Both the position numbers and the translations under genes were made by a program. The notes under the pieces are model-generated. The model ran no database searches and was not told where the DNA came from. It saw only the letters and a list, made by a program, of their open reading frames with translations. From SLFT01 sp964493075 (GTDB lineage: Bacteria > Hydrogenedentota > Hydrogenedentia > Hydrogenedentales > CAITNO01), in the NCBI GenBank assembly GCA_964493075.1, contig CAZBNU010000001.1, positions 1 through 64,000 of the forward strand: a DNA stretch of 64,000 nt, in the 5' to 3' direction. This document shows, piece after piece, positions 53,595-63,080 of the stretch. The number at the start of each line of letters is the position of its first letter. Within the stretch, counting starts at the first letter, position 1.

Positions 53595-54206
53595 ATGGAG
53601 ATACTGACCTTTCCAGTAACACCGTTTTACACAAACTGTTATGTAATCAAAGATTCAGGCGAGGCAATTGTCATTGATCCGGGCGAATCTACCCCGGAAT
53701 TGACACAAAGTCTTGCTGATTGTAATGTCACCATGATATTTAACACCCACTGTCATTGTGACCATAGCGGAGGCAATGCAGAGATGGTACGCCTGACCGG
53801 GGCCCCTTTGGTCTGTCATGAAGATGAACTGCCTCTACTGCATACCCTTTGCGAACAGGGTCGCATGTTTGGCGTGCCCTTCACAGCGTCTCCGGAACCG
53901 GACCGTTTCGTCAAGCATGGTGACACCATCAGCTTGGGCAGCGTCCAGTTTGAAGTACGGTATGCGCCGGGTCATTCGCCTGGACATGTAGTGCTTGTCA
54001 CGGAGGGCATGGTAATTGCCGGAGACGTACTCTTTGCTGGCAGCATTGGCCGCACCGATCTGCCGGGCGGCAGTATGCCGCAGTTGCTGCAAAGTATTAC
54101 AGACCAATTGATGACATTGCCCGACGAAACCATTGTTTACTGCGGACATGGCCCCACCACTACCATTGGTGAGGAGCGGGCATCAAACCCGTTTCTGGTG
54201 CACTAA
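53595..54206 (+). CDS. Metallo-beta-lactamase fold hydrolase (glyoxalase II-like)
   Basis: The protein has 203 residues and is single-domain. The metal site is NTHCHCDHSGGN, the later His is in YAPGHSPGHVV, Asp is in VIAGDVLFAGSIGRTDLPGG and the last His is in YCGHGPTTTIG. This matches the short YcbL-like glyoxalase II group, which hydrolyses thioesters. An in-frame start 42 codons earlier is less likely, since GGAG lies 9 nt before the ATG at 53595 and homology starts there. The LysM gene begins on the very next base after the stop. Confidence 0.93.
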   Translation: MEILTFPVTPFYTNCYVIKDSGEAIVIDPGESTPELTQSLADCNVTMIFNTHCHCDHSGGNAEMVRLTGAPLVCHEDELPLLHTLCEQGRMFGVPFTASPEPDRFVKHGDTISLGSVQFEVRYAPGHSPGHVVLVTEGMVIAGDVLFAGSIGRTDLPGGSMPQLLQSITDQLMTLPDETIVYCGHGPTTTIGEERASNPFLVH

Positions 54207-56441
54207 ATGCCAGTGATTTGTCTTATGCTGATCGCACTTCCGGCTTCAGTGCAGGTAACTCTGGCGCCAGACCAGCCGCTGCCCTACGTCTACGTGGATG
54301 ATCCTCTGATCATAGAATTCTATGCGGAAACCGAAACCGATATAGAAGCAACACTAACGTTGCAGGCATCACACACGGGCGAACAGACTAAAATCGAACT
54401 GGGTCAGCTACACCTACATCCCGACTCGGGGTATTGGTATGCTGTTCATGATGCCCCGCGAAACCGGGGATTTTATACAGCAACTATTTCGATGAAAAAT
54501 GCGAAGGACACCATCACTTCAGAAAGCGGTTTCTGTCGGATTGACAGACCCGCCTCTCTGCAGCGCATCCCCGTTTATGCGTACTGTAGCGAACCGGAAT
54601 CTGAAGCAGCATTTCCCGCCATTCACAGTGTCGGCGTCAACACTTTCAGATGTGACATGGAAAACGAACAGTTTCCCCAATTGGCAAGCAATGTCGCCCT
54701 TTTTGATGCAGACCTTGTCGTCGCCATGACCTTGGAACATGCCCGACAGTTTTCGGATGAAGATATCGCACTGATGCAGTCGCAATGCGACAATATTTTT
54801 CGGTTGGACATTTCACTGGATGAACAGGAGCCGCACAACAGGGACCTTACAGATGTTATGCGTCGAATCGGGTGTCCTGCAGGCATTTCCATTGTGGTAA
54901 CAAATGTCGCTTCTTTTGAGGAGCAACTACGCACAAATCCTTCGCTATCCGCACGGCATGCCACTCTAATGACCTTTGACTGGCCGGATCCATCAGAAGT
55001 GGAAGCCATAAAAACTATTGCCGCCCAGCAAGGCCAGGAAGGATGGCAGGTTCATGTGTTATGCCCTGTCTGGCAACCACGCAATACGGAAGAGAATCTT
55101 CGCTTCATCCACAAGTTCCTTCAATATCGCGCAGCCGGTGCATCCTATATTGGCCTAAACGCAAACGTGATGACCAACGACGCCGGCGTCCGGGAAATGA
55201 TGTCCTATCTAAACGGCTTGGCGTTGCGGTTCCGCAACAGTGCGTATGTGGGAAAACTGCCTGCTGAAGCTACGGTGCAGGCGCCCGTCTTCCGAAATGA
55301 ATCAACATGGTTTGCCGCCTTATGGAGCGAGAAAGAAGACGAGACAATAGCGGTTCCGGTAGATGGCGCAGTCTCACTCAAACTGACGGATGCCTTGGGC
55401 AACGATCTTCCCCTGCCTGAAATAGAAAACGGGGCTTTGACAATTCATACAAGCCTGCAGCCACTTTACCTGACAGGCAACGGTGGTGTTATTGTGGGCC
55501 GTGCCGCATTGCAGGAGGTTGCGACAGCAGCAAACAACATCCTCACTTCGGAAGTGTTTGCAAACTATCTGCAGCCTGCAATCTTAGACCTGGTGCGTAC
55601 TATAGCAGCAGAGCCTCAAGGCTCGGGAAGCAGATTACGTTTTCTGGAGTTACTTCGGGTATTACCGCGCCTCGAAGAAGACTGGCATACCCGAAAATTA
55701 CCCCGCGAAATTGCGGTTCCAGCCATCAGAGCGGTTGCAAAATTTGCCCGGACCCTTTGCCCTGTAGAAGAAGACCGTGGGGAACGCTTTCTTGAACCCA
55801 TAGGCGATACCATTGATCGTGCGGGCGAACTGCAATCCCTTTACCTGACAGGGAGTGCAGGCACAGCACAAGCGCGCAAACGGGGCGACTGGATTCTGGG
55901 AGAAGTAAGACGGTTAATTGACGAGGCAGAGACCCTTGAACAGAGAGGCAGAAAGATTGAGGCCGCTGCCGTTGCCACCTTGGCCGAATGGCGTGCACAC
56001 TGCCTTATTTACGCCGCACAGGCAGAGCCACCGCGCGAAAATATGCCCGAGATCCAGCCCCTGATTCTTCCTGAACAGACAGATGGTGTCATCTCTCAAC
56101 CCGCAGAGGGGAAAGAAAAACCGCTACCCCTTGCAGATGGCAATGAAGGCGAATCTGTGAACGAACAAGAATTGGTGGAAGAAAAAGAAGAGCCACAGCC
56201 AGAAAAACCGCAAACCGCAGAAATACCCACCGAAACAAAAACTGCTGCAGAAAATGAGGTTGAAACCACGGAAGAGTCCGGAGAAAAGGAAGTTGTCCAT
56301 ACGGTTAAATCGGGCGACAACCCCTACACGATAGCCAAAAAATATAAAGTTTCACTTGACGACCTGCTCAAATGGAATAATCTCAAGCGCAATGCGATAC
56401 TGCGGATCGGCCAGAAATTAATTGTAAAAACCGGCCAATAG
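54207..56441 (+). CDS. Secreted LysM-domain protein of unknown function
   Basis: The protein has 744 residues. A signal peptide (about 1-17; LMLIALPASVQVTLA) is followed by a beta-rich domain to about 130 and an alpha/beta region resembling a TIM-barrel (YAYCSEPESEAAF to LNANVM, about 130-340). A helical region (about 430-620) and a Glu/Pro-rich linker (about 640-690) end at one LysM domain (about 697-744; HTVKSGDNPYTIAKKYKVSLDDLL) that should bind peptidoglycan. The ATG follows the stop of the hydrolase gene with no gap. It is convergent with rsmI, 9 bp away. An envelope-associated enzyme is likely but not shown. Confidence 0.8.
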   Translation: MPVICLMLIALPASVQVTLAPDQPLPYVYVDDPLIIEFYAETETDIEATLTLQASHTGEQTKIELGQLHLHPDSGYWYAVHDAPRNRGFYTATISMKNAKDTITSESGFCRIDRPASLQRIPVYAYCSEPESEAAFPAIHSVGVNTFRCDMENEQFPQLASNVALFDADLVVAMTLEHARQFSDEDIALMQSQCDNIFRLDISLDEQEPHNRDLTDVMRRIGCPAGISIVVTNVASFEEQLRTNPSLSARHATLMTFDWPDPSEVEAIKTIAAQQGQEGWQVHVLCPVWQPRNTEENLRFIHKFLQYRAAGASYIGLNANVMTNDAGVREMMSYLNGLALRFRNSAYVGKLPAEATVQAPVFRNESTWFAALWSEKEDETIAVPVDGAVSLKLTDALGNDLPLPEIENGALTIHTSLQPLYLTGNGGVIVGRAALQEVATAANNILTSEVFANYLQPAILDLVRTIAAEPQGSGSRLRFLELLRVLPRLEEDWHTRKLPREIAVPAIRAVAKFARTLCPVEEDRGERFLEPIGDTIDRAGELQSLYLTGSAGTAQARKRGDWILGEVRRLIDEAETLEQRGRKIEAAAVATLAEWRAHCLIYAAQAEPPRENMPEIQPLILPEQTDGVISQPAEGKEKPLPLADGNEGESVNEQELVEEKEEPQPEKPQTAEIPTETKTAAENEVETTEESGEKEVVHTVKSGDNPYTIAKKYKVSLDDLLKWNNLKRNAILRIGQKLIVKTGQ

Positions 56442-56450
56442 CCTGAAAAC

Positions 56451-57164
56451 TTATTCTTCTTCTACGGCCGTATTCATAAACTTGGGATTATTGCCTGCAA
56501 TAACAACGGTAATCTCACCGCGCACCGTTGCTGTGGAATCAAATTGTTCCGCCAACTTTGACAAAAAACCGCAGTGAACCTGCTCGAACTTTTTGGTCAA
56601 TTCAAGGCATACCGCCGCCTGCCGATCACCCAAAACCTCAAGTGCGTCCTGAAGCAAGCCATGAAGTCGGTATTGCGACTCAAAAAGGATCAGGGTATGC
56701 GGCATATCCCTTTCCTGTTCAAGAAATCGCCTTCGCGCCCCTGATTTACGCGGAGGAAACCCCTTAAACGTAAACGAAACGCCAGACAGACCAGACGCAA
56801 CGAGGGCGGTAGTTACGGCACTTGGTCCCGGGATAATCTCAACTGCGTAGCCCGCCGCCCGACAGGCGTTGATCACGCGGTATCCGGGATCGCTTACTGC
56901 AGGCATGCCGCCATCCGTACAAAGCGCCACATCCTTACCGGACTCAAGGAGTCCGACAATCCTGCTTACGGTGCGCTCCTCATTATGTTCATGACACGAA
57001 AAGCGAATGGCGGGAGACGGCAAACTGCACGCTTCATAAATTTTACGAGTTACACGGGTATCTTCCGCTGCTACAGCAGCCACCTCGGACAGTATGCGGG
57101 CTGCCCGCGGCGACAAATCCTCAAGATTTCCTATGGGAGTTCCCACCACGTAAAGGGTAGCCAT
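56451..57164 (-). CDS. rsmI: 16S rRNA (cytidine1402-2'-O)-methyltransferase
   Basis: It methylates the ribose of C1402 in the decoding centre using SAM. The 237-residue protein has the tetrapyrrole-methylase fold: LYVVGTPIGNLEDLSPRA at the N-terminus, AAEDTRVT, CTDGGMPAVSDPG and EIIPGPSAVTTALVASG. It is shorter than E. coli RsmI (286), lacking part of the C-terminal extension, which is common outside gammaproteobacteria. It starts 3 bp after the GHMP kinase gene ends, so the two are probably co-transcribed. Confidence 0.95.
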   Translation of the reverse strand: MATLYVVGTPIGNLEDLSPRAARILSEVAAVAAEDTRVTRKIYEACSLPSPAIRFSCHEHNEERTVSRIVGLLESGKDVALCTDGGMPAVSDPGYRVINACRAAGYAVEIIPGPSAVTTALVASGLSGVSFTFKGFPPRKSGARRRFLEQERDMPHTLILFESQYRLHGLLQDALEVLGDRQAAVCLELTKKFEQVHCGFLSKLAEQFDSTATVRGEITVVIAGNNPKFMNTAVEEE

Positions 57165-57167
57165 AAT

Positions 57168-58169
57168 TCACGCTTCTTCCAGTTGCGGCTTGATAACAAT
57201 GGCATCCACGTTGCCCATGGCCTCTACAAGACGCTCGTACATGGCCTCATCCTCATAGACTCCGACAATGGCGCCGCCGGAACCGGTAAGCTTTGCATGA
57301 GCGCCAACGGAACGAGCCTGTTCCACCATCGCCATGTTATGCCTATCCATTTTGAATATGGAACATCGCCTGTCAAAGTTGCAATCCAGAATCGGGCCGA
57401 TTTCACGCCCACGCCCCGCAACAATCAGGTCACGGGCAGCCTGCGCGTAGGCCGCAAAATCCTGCATCGCTGCAATGATTTCACAATCCCCGTCCAACCA
57501 CCGGGTGCGGACGGTCTGATGAATGGTCTCGGAACCTTGTCCTAAATCGTTGCGGTAGGCCACAAAGAGCGGCGGCAATAAGGCTGTATCAAAGGGTTCG
57601 TAATTACCGTATCCTTGTGCCTCCATAATATCCCGGCTGAAATCCATGAAAACAGCGCCCTCGTACACCTGTATAACCCGATCCTGCAACCCGGCGGCGA
57701 TACCCAATTCGTCGGTTTCCACACTCAAAATGAGATTGGGTAACAGTGGTTTTGGAATCTCAATATCGTAAAACTCCATAAGGCAACGAAGAGTAGCGGT
57801 TACAAGCGCACTTGATCCTGCCAGTCCTAGGCGGCGCGGAATAGAAGAACGATAGCGAATGGAAAAGTTGCGGTCGTGGAGCGCGATATCATTGGATACG
57901 CAGTAATCACTGAACTTGCGCACCGCCCCCTTCATCAATCGAATGCCCCCATAATACCCATTGTTTTCAACGTCCCGCACAAGTTCGCTCATAGTGGCAT
58001 ACTTCATGCGGTCCTGAAAACTAGGGACAATCTCTATTTCCGGGCTTTCATAGAGCGTAACCTTCGCAGAAAAATTACGAAGGATTATACTGATGGTTTT
58101 TCCGTAGTAGCCGTCGGAGGGATTGCCAACCAAGCCAGCCCGTGCGTATGCTGTTGCTTCACATGCCAT
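57168..58169 (-). CDS. GHMP kinase resembling plant glucuronokinase
   Basis: The protein has 333 residues. ARAGLVGNPSDGYYGKTIS at the N-terminus, NNGYYGGIRLMKGA, the phosphate loop IPRRLGLAGSSALVTA and a late KLTGSGGAIVG define a GHMP small-molecule kinase. LHDRNFSIRY, AAGLQDRVIQVYEGAVFMDF and RTRWLDGD are, by my recollection, shared closely with Arabidopsis glucuronokinase, which phosphorylates glucuronate at C1. The exact sugar here is an inference. A GTG at 58196 would add nine residues; I prefer ATG at 58169. rsmI follows 3 bp downstream. Confidence 0.85.
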   Translation of the reverse strand: MACEATAYARAGLVGNPSDGYYGKTISIILRNFSAKVTLYESPEIEIVPSFQDRMKYATMSELVRDVENNGYYGGIRLMKGAVRKFSDYCVSNDIALHDRNFSIRYRSSIPRRLGLAGSSALVTATLRCLMEFYDIEIPKPLLPNLILSVETDELGIAAGLQDRVIQVYEGAVFMDFSRDIMEAQGYGNYEPFDTALLPPLFVAYRNDLGQGSETIHQTVRTRWLDGDCEIIAAMQDFAAYAQAARDLIVAGRGREIGPILDCNFDRRCSIFKMDRHNMAMVEQARSVGAHAKLTGSGGAIVGVYEDEAMYERLVEAMGNVDAIVIKPQLEEA

Positions 58170-58247
58170 GAATGGAACCTGAAAACCACAACACACGAAT
58201 CACACACCAAATACGGCGAACGTAACCTTGTGCTGTGTGTTTTTGTA

Positions 58248-59474
58248 TTATTGACTGACCAGCGAAGAAAGTTGGAGAATCGGCATAAACAAGCCCATAA
58301 CGATACCACCTACAACAATACCCATAAGACCAATGAGAAGTGGCTCGATTAGACTGGTCAGGCCATCAACGGTAGCCTTGACCTCCGAATCGTAGAATTC
58401 GGAAATTTTCATCAACATGCCTTCAAGAGCGCCCGTCTTTTCACCCACACCAATCATTCGGGTCACCATTGCAGGGAATACACCAGATCGGGCAAGCGGG
58501 TCGGCCAGTGTTTCACCATTGCGCACACTTTCACCCGCCATGCGAACCGCCTTGGCGTACACTTCGTTGCCGGCTGTGCGCTCCACAATCTCCATGGCCT
58601 GCAGAATGGCCACGCCGCTGTGCGTAAGTGTACTCAAAGTGCGTGTTACACGACTTATGGCCACCTTACGCAGCAAATCACCAAACACCGGCATACGCAG
58701 TTTAAGCGCATCCAGATTGTAACGCCCGCCTGGGGTGGAACCATAAACTCTAACTGCGGCAATAGTACCGCCAACAGTACCAACAATAATAAATATCGAT
58801 TGCCAACGACGCAGGAATTCACTGATACCGATTAGCATTTGCGTCGGCTTTGGCAGTTCCGCACCAAAACTCCCAAATATCTCAGCAAACTGGGGCACCA
58901 CAAAGATTATCAGACCACCTGCAATGAGAAGAATCATGGAAAATGCAACAACAGGATAGGTCATGGCTGACTTAATACGACGCTTCAACTCTTCGCTGGC
59001 TTCCAGATAGTCCGCCAATTGCATCAAGACGCCATCCAAATCGCCGCCCGCTTCACCGGCACGAACCATACTGGTGTACAAATCAGGGAATGCGCGTGAA
59101 TATTTCTTCAGGGTATCCGAAAAGGTTTCACCGGACTCAATATCCGTGGCAATCGCCTGAATAATTTTGCTGAAATTAGGGTCCTCAGTCTGCTCGGAAA
59201 GGATATCCAATCCCTGAATCAACGGAAGACCTGAACTAACAATAGTGGACAATTGTCGTGTAAAAACAAGTAACTCCACACTTTTGACGCGCTTATTCAG
59301 CCGATTTCCGCCCCCACCCATATTAAACCCACGTTTCTTTTTTTCAACCAGCTTATCTGGCTCAATCCCCATGGCATTCAACTGCCGCTCCGCCGCCTGG
59401 CGATTATCAGCAGTGATGGAGCCTGTCTTTTTATCGCCGGAACGCAAACGTCCTACATAATCAAATGTTGGCAT
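58248..59474 (-). CDS. Type IV pilus / type II secretion inner-membrane platform protein (PilC/GspF)
   Basis: The protein has 408 residues. The N-terminal part (1-60) matches the short PilC/GspF leader (PTFDYVGRLRSGDKKTGSI). Two T2SSF domains follow (about 65-190 and 270-395), with three membrane helices. ELKRRIKSAMTYPV and the second-repeat segment GEKTGALEGMLMKISEFYD are diagnostic. It anchors the assembly ATPase to the pseudopilus. GGAG lies about 10 nt before the ATG at 59474; twelve open codons upstream lack support. No pilB or pilin neighbour; the pilT-like gene is 26 kb away, so the pilus genes are scattered. Confidence 0.93.
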   Translation of the reverse strand: MPTFDYVGRLRSGDKKTGSITADNRQAAERQLNAMGIEPDKLVEKKKRGFNMGGGGNRLNKRVKSVELLVFTRQLSTIVSSGLPLIQGLDILSEQTEDPNFSKIIQAIATDIESGETFSDTLKKYSRAFPDLYTSMVRAGEAGGDLDGVLMQLADYLEASEELKRRIKSAMTYPVVAFSMILLIAGGLIIFVVPQFAEIFGSFGAELPKPTQMLIGISEFLRRWQSIFIIVGTVGGTIAAVRVYGSTPGGRYNLDALKLRMPVFGDLLRKVAISRVTRTLSTLTHSGVAILQAMEIVERTAGNEVYAKAVRMAGESVRNGETLADPLARSGVFPAMVTRMIGVGEKTGALEGMLMKISEFYDSEVKATVDGLTSLIEPLLIGLMGIVVGGIVMGLFMPILQLSSLVSQ

Positions 59475-59967
59475 TACTGTCAATCTCCATATTTCTGGTC
59501 GTTTCGACATACCTCTACGAGACTCACCAAGTATAATGTATTTTATTTACGAAACACAACTCATCAGAGGTATGAGATTTGAAATCCAAATCAGGACATC
59601 TTTCTGGCAAATGAATCGTCGAACAAGAAACGATATCTGGCTGTTGAGTATTTCAACTGTCCCTCACCTAAAGCAAGCGTTTCCCGCAACCCAGTTTGTA
59701 TTACAACAGGCTTTTTATCACCGTCATTGCGATCCTAGACCGCTGTTGGCAGCAACTGTTATTTTTCTTCCTGGTTCACGTTTTTTGTGTCATTTTGCTC
59801 AAAACTCTATTGGTAAGCGACTATGTTTCAAAATACTCCCCCAATAAATGCCCGTGCCATCCATCCCTCAATTTTGTACAGAAACAAACAGTATGCTAAA
59901 CTTTCGTAATGCCACTTTTTGAAATTCTTTGATGTAGCAGCGTTGAGCGAACAAGGGAAAGCACATA
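59475..59967. other. Intergenic region without visible gene
   Basis: 493 bp between divergent genes. Short open frames on either strand lack ribosome sites and coding character. A weak TTGTAC...TAAACT pair (59874-59902, 17-bp spacing) could be a promoter for the permease gene. Nothing else stands out. Confidence 0.4.
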
Positions 59968-61452
59968 ATGAACGATCCACATGATGGCGCCGAGATAGAG
60001 CAGCAAACCAGCACAGAGTACGAACGCGAACCCGTACCGGAGAAGGCACTGCTTGGCTTTAAAAGTTTCATTGGCATGTACGCCGGGGAACACTGTGCCG
60101 GCACGGAGTTGATGATCGGGCCGCTGTTTGTGGCAGCGGGAGTCAGCGCCTTTGATGTGATAGGCGGACTCCTGATCGGCAATGCGCTGGCGGTGCTGTG
60201 CTGGGTGCTGCTGTGCGCGCCCATCGCCACACGCGCACGGCTGACGCTCTACTACCAACTGGAGCGTATATGCGGACGCAACCTCGTTACGCTTTACAAC
60301 CTTGCAAACGGCGTCATGTTCTGTTTTCTGGCAGGCGCCATGATCACCGTCTCGGCAACCGCGCTGGGGGTGTGGTTCAAATTTCCCATGCCGGCACTTA
60401 ACGATGTCTACCCCAACAGCATCGGCTGGGTGCTCGCCGTGCTGGCCGTTGGCGGTGCTATAGCGGTCGTGGCTGCTTATGGCTACAACACGGTGGCGCG
60501 GTTCGCCAACATTGCCTCGCCCTGGATGGTGCTGGTGTTCCTGGTGTTCGGCATTGTGGCTCTCAAACAGTTCATCAATGAGACGGATTCGGAAATCGGT
60601 TCCTTGGCTGACCTATGGCGACTGGCGGACACGGCTATCTGGCGCGGCGGAGAACCGTTGCCAGGACAGATCAAATTTACCTTCTGGCACGTAACCTTCT
60701 TCGCATGGTTCTGCAATATGGCAATGCATATCGGCATGTCTGATTTGAGCGTGCTTCGTTTCGCAAAGAAATCCTGGTACGGCATTGCATCGGCCTCCGG
60801 CATGTACGTCGGACATTGCATGGCCTGGCTCTCAGCGTCAATGCTCTTCGCCCTACAGTTGTACACCCAGGGGATGTCCTCCGATGAGGCCGTGCGTGCT
60901 GCCGCTATAGATGGAACGCTTCCGACCCCCTTGCCTGGCCCGCTCGCCTACGAAGCAGCTGGTTTAGCGGGTCTGTTCTGCGTCATCATTGCCGGATGGA
61001 CAACGGCCAACCCCACCATCTACCGCGCCGGTCTTGCCTTTCAGGCTATCTTCCCCAAAAGTTCACGGGTAAAAGTCACCCTCATCACGGGTCTTATCGC
61101 TACGCTCGCTGGCATGTTCCCCTACCTGGCCATGCAACTGTTGGGGTTCGTCGCCATTTACGGCATGATCCTTATGCCCATGGGTGCAGTCATCTTCGTG
61201 GACTTCTGGCTGATGAAAAAACTTGGCCTACAATCCAGCTACGCCGCCCTCAGCAACAAATCCTTTAACTGGGCCGCGGGCCTGACGTGGTTCGCGACCA
61301 TGGGCATCTGCATGCTCCTCGTCAAATACGCCGGGGTACAGATATTCTTCGTCAGCCTGCCCGGCTGGTTTGTGGCGGCCATCCTGTACATCGTGCTCAG
61401 CAAACTCTACCAATCGAAACTACAACCAAATACGGAAGGCGCTCACTCATGA
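59968..61452 (+). CDS. NCS1-type permease (purine/cytosine permease-like)
   Basis: The protein has 494 residues and about twelve transmembrane helices. The pattern GEHCAGTELMIGPLFVAAGVS, then LTLYYQLERICGRN, ITVSATALGVWF and AGWTTANPTIYRAGLAFQ, follows the nucleobase:cation symporter-1 layout, including the conserved unwound region in helix 1. The substrate may be a nucleobase, hydantoin or related vitamin; it is not readable. Its stop overlaps a tiny membrane-protein gene (ATGA). No catabolic neighbour. Confidence 0.85.
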   Translation: MNDPHDGAEIEQQTSTEYEREPVPEKALLGFKSFIGMYAGEHCAGTELMIGPLFVAAGVSAFDVIGGLLIGNALAVLCWVLLCAPIATRARLTLYYQLERICGRNLVTLYNLANGVMFCFLAGAMITVSATALGVWFKFPMPALNDVYPNSIGWVLAVLAVGGAIAVVAAYGYNTVARFANIASPWMVLVFLVFGIVALKQFINETDSEIGSLADLWRLADTAIWRGGEPLPGQIKFTFWHVTFFAWFCNMAMHIGMSDLSVLRFAKKSWYGIASASGMYVGHCMAWLSASMLFALQLYTQGMSSDEAVRAAAIDGTLPTPLPGPLAYEAAGLAGLFCVIIAGWTTANPTIYRAGLAFQAIFPKSSRVKVTLITGLIATLAGMFPYLAMQLLGFVAIYGMILMPMGAVIFVDFWLMKKLGLQSSYAALSNKSFNWAAGLTWFATMGICMLLVKYAGVQIFFVSLPGWFVAAILYIVLSKLYQSKLQPNTEGAHS

Positions 61453-61625
61453 GAATCGCATTACAAATAATCTCAGCCATCGCGCTGGTGATGACAGTAC
61501 TCCCATCCCTAATCTATTTTTCCGGCAACATGGAACTGGATCGCGTCAAATTGCTAATGATCGTAGCAACTGTCGTGTGGTTTGCGGTCACCCCATTCTG
61601 GATGGGCAAAAAAGAGCAATCGTAA
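61449..61625 (+). CDS. Small two-helix membrane protein, permease partner
   Basis: The protein has 58 residues with two hydrophobic helices (about 3-25 and 34-52), a short MELDRVK turn and a basic end (WMGKKEQS). GGAAGG lies in front of the ATG, which overlaps the permease stop by 4 bp, so the two are translationally coupled. Probably an accessory subunit. It is convergent with the next gene, 4 bp away. Confidence 0.75.
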   Translation: MRIALQIISAIALVMTVLPSLIYFSGNMELDRVKLLMIVATVVWFAVTPFWMGKKEQS

Positions 61626-61629
61626 CGAA

Positions 61630-62808
61630 TTACTTCCAGCAGATACGCGCCACGTAAATGCTGTTGTCCGATCCGTACTCTTCGCACCCGGCAGGTTGCA
61701 TCCATTCGGTTACCGTTACCCAGGTTTCCGCGTCACTAACACGAGTAACCCCAAAATTGCCAAGACGCGCCCCGCGCTCTGGGACAAGAATACGCTCCGT
61801 TTTCCTGATTACACACAGGGATTCAGGATCGACCTGCGCTATAAACAACGGTGCACGATGACGAAACACATGGTCATTCTCCGCGCCACGACGTGTGTAC
61901 ACCAGAAACAGACCATCAGGATGCACCACCCAGTGTTGCTGTGTATTGTAGTTGCCCAGCGGTGTGCCATCATCAAAGTTCCATATCCTGGATTCCCCGA
62001 AATGCAGCCCGTCCTCACTGACAGCCACATAGCCATTGTCATCATTGCGTAACGTGAGGTAATAGCGCCCCTGAAACGCTGCCAGTGAAGGTTCGTACAA
62101 CCCGCGCTTGATGGGCACGCTCAAAGCATTTCCAAACGCACGCACGCACAGGGTTTCGCCGTCAAAGACGCACCGCAACACGGAACTGTTATAGTACGTA
62201 GCCTCTTTTGCCTTGTGATATACCGGCAACAGAATATCGCCCTCTGGTAAATCCACCCGCTGCGTGGAACCAGCGCCACTGTTGAAGAAAATATCATCCT
62301 CCACAGGATCAACAGTAGTAGGCATTTCCAGGGTTCGCCACGGCAGGAACACCCCCTTGTCGGCATCATACACCGCATACGCCGTCGCACGCCGTCGGTT
62401 ATGCACCAGTTTGTTGCCGTTATACTGCGCCGTATGCCCCGTACCCAGCAACCGCCCTGTGACAGCATGCCACTTCGGCGAGAAATCACACACCACCGTC
62501 TCCGTGCCATCCTCATTTTTCCGCCGGGAGAACACAGATTGTTCAGCAGGCCCTTCCCATGCGCCCTCCCCCACTTTCTTCCGAAACACATTAAGCCCAT
62601 AAAAAATATCCGAACCGCTCAACTGCAACTTCTGCGTCGTCATCACCGCCACCGGCAACTCACCGGGAATCATCCCTGCGCGGGCATGAACCCAGCATTG
62701 TTCCTTGTCATACCCCGACTGCACGACCTCAAGAGTAACATCGTAGTCAACAACAGGAACATCAGATACGCCAACCGTGGCCAGCAGTAATGTTGTTATG
62801 ATAAGCAT
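61630..62808 (-). CDS. Secreted sialidase-like beta-propeller protein
   Basis: The protein has 392 residues. A short hydrophobic signal (MLIITTLLLATVGVSD) precedes a repeat-rich beta protein: CDFSPKWHAVTGRLLGTGHTAQY, LPEGDILLPVYHK, YEPSLAAFQGRYYLTLRND and YVAVSEDGLHF (the landmark stretches are separate blades). Asp-box-like turns and the EPSL-x(n)-YYLTLR pattern suit exo-alpha-sialidase/BNR-type propellers. The catalytic Arg triad and Tyr cannot be assigned with confidence, so activity is unproven. Its promoter is not clear. Confidence 0.7.
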   Translation of the reverse strand: MLIITTLLLATVGVSDVPVVDYDVTLEVVQSGYDKEQCWVHARAGMIPGELPVAVMTTQKLQLSGSDIFYGLNVFRKKVGEGAWEGPAEQSVFSRRKNEDGTETVVCDFSPKWHAVTGRLLGTGHTAQYNGNKLVHNRRRATAYAVYDADKGVFLPWRTLEMPTTVDPVEDDIFFNSGAGSTQRVDLPEGDILLPVYHKAKEATYYNSSVLRCVFDGETLCVRAFGNALSVPIKRGLYEPSLAAFQGRYYLTLRNDDNGYVAVSEDGLHFGESRIWNFDDGTPLGNYNTQQHWVVHPDGLFLVYTRRGAENDHVFRHRAPLFIAQVDPESLCVIRKTERILVPERGARLGNFGVTRVSDAETWVTVTEWMQPAGCEEYGSDNSIYVARICWK

Positions 62809-62880
62809 AATACCTCCGCTTGCGTTTCAATAAGGGTTTTCGTTACAGTTTCTCTTATCTTAACTGATTGGGAGTAACTT

Positions 62881-63069
62881 ATGAAACCTCCAACTGAAAT
62901 CAAAAATATCGGGACATTAAATTCATCCCAAGATAGTGTCCTCACTGAATGCGATCGGGAAACCATAGCATTGTTGCATATCCTTGCACTTGGTGAAGAG
63001 CAAATTAAAAACGGTCAGACAATGTCGTTAAAAGAAGCATTCACCTATATTCGCAAACGCCAAATATAA
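62881..63069 (+). CDS. Small antitoxin-like orphan protein
   Basis: The protein has 62 residues with GGGAG 6 nt before the ATG. The C-terminal half (LGEEQIKNGQTMSLKEAFTYIRKR) has the E-x-x-x-x-G-x-x-x-S-x-x-E-A form seen at the end of many Phd/YefM- or RHH-like antitoxins. The N-terminus is not informative. No toxin follows; the 9-bp-period repeats start 12 bp after the stop. It could also be a plain small regulator. Confidence 0.55.
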   Translation: MKPPTEIKNIGTLNSSQDSVLTECDRETIALLHILALGEEQIKNGQTMSLKEAFTYIRKRQI

Positions 63070-63080
63070 CCCGCAGAAAC

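Noticed and set aside
59536..59847. Plus-strand frame of 103 codons before the permease
   Set aside because: No ribosome site, composition not protein-like, no recognisable motif.
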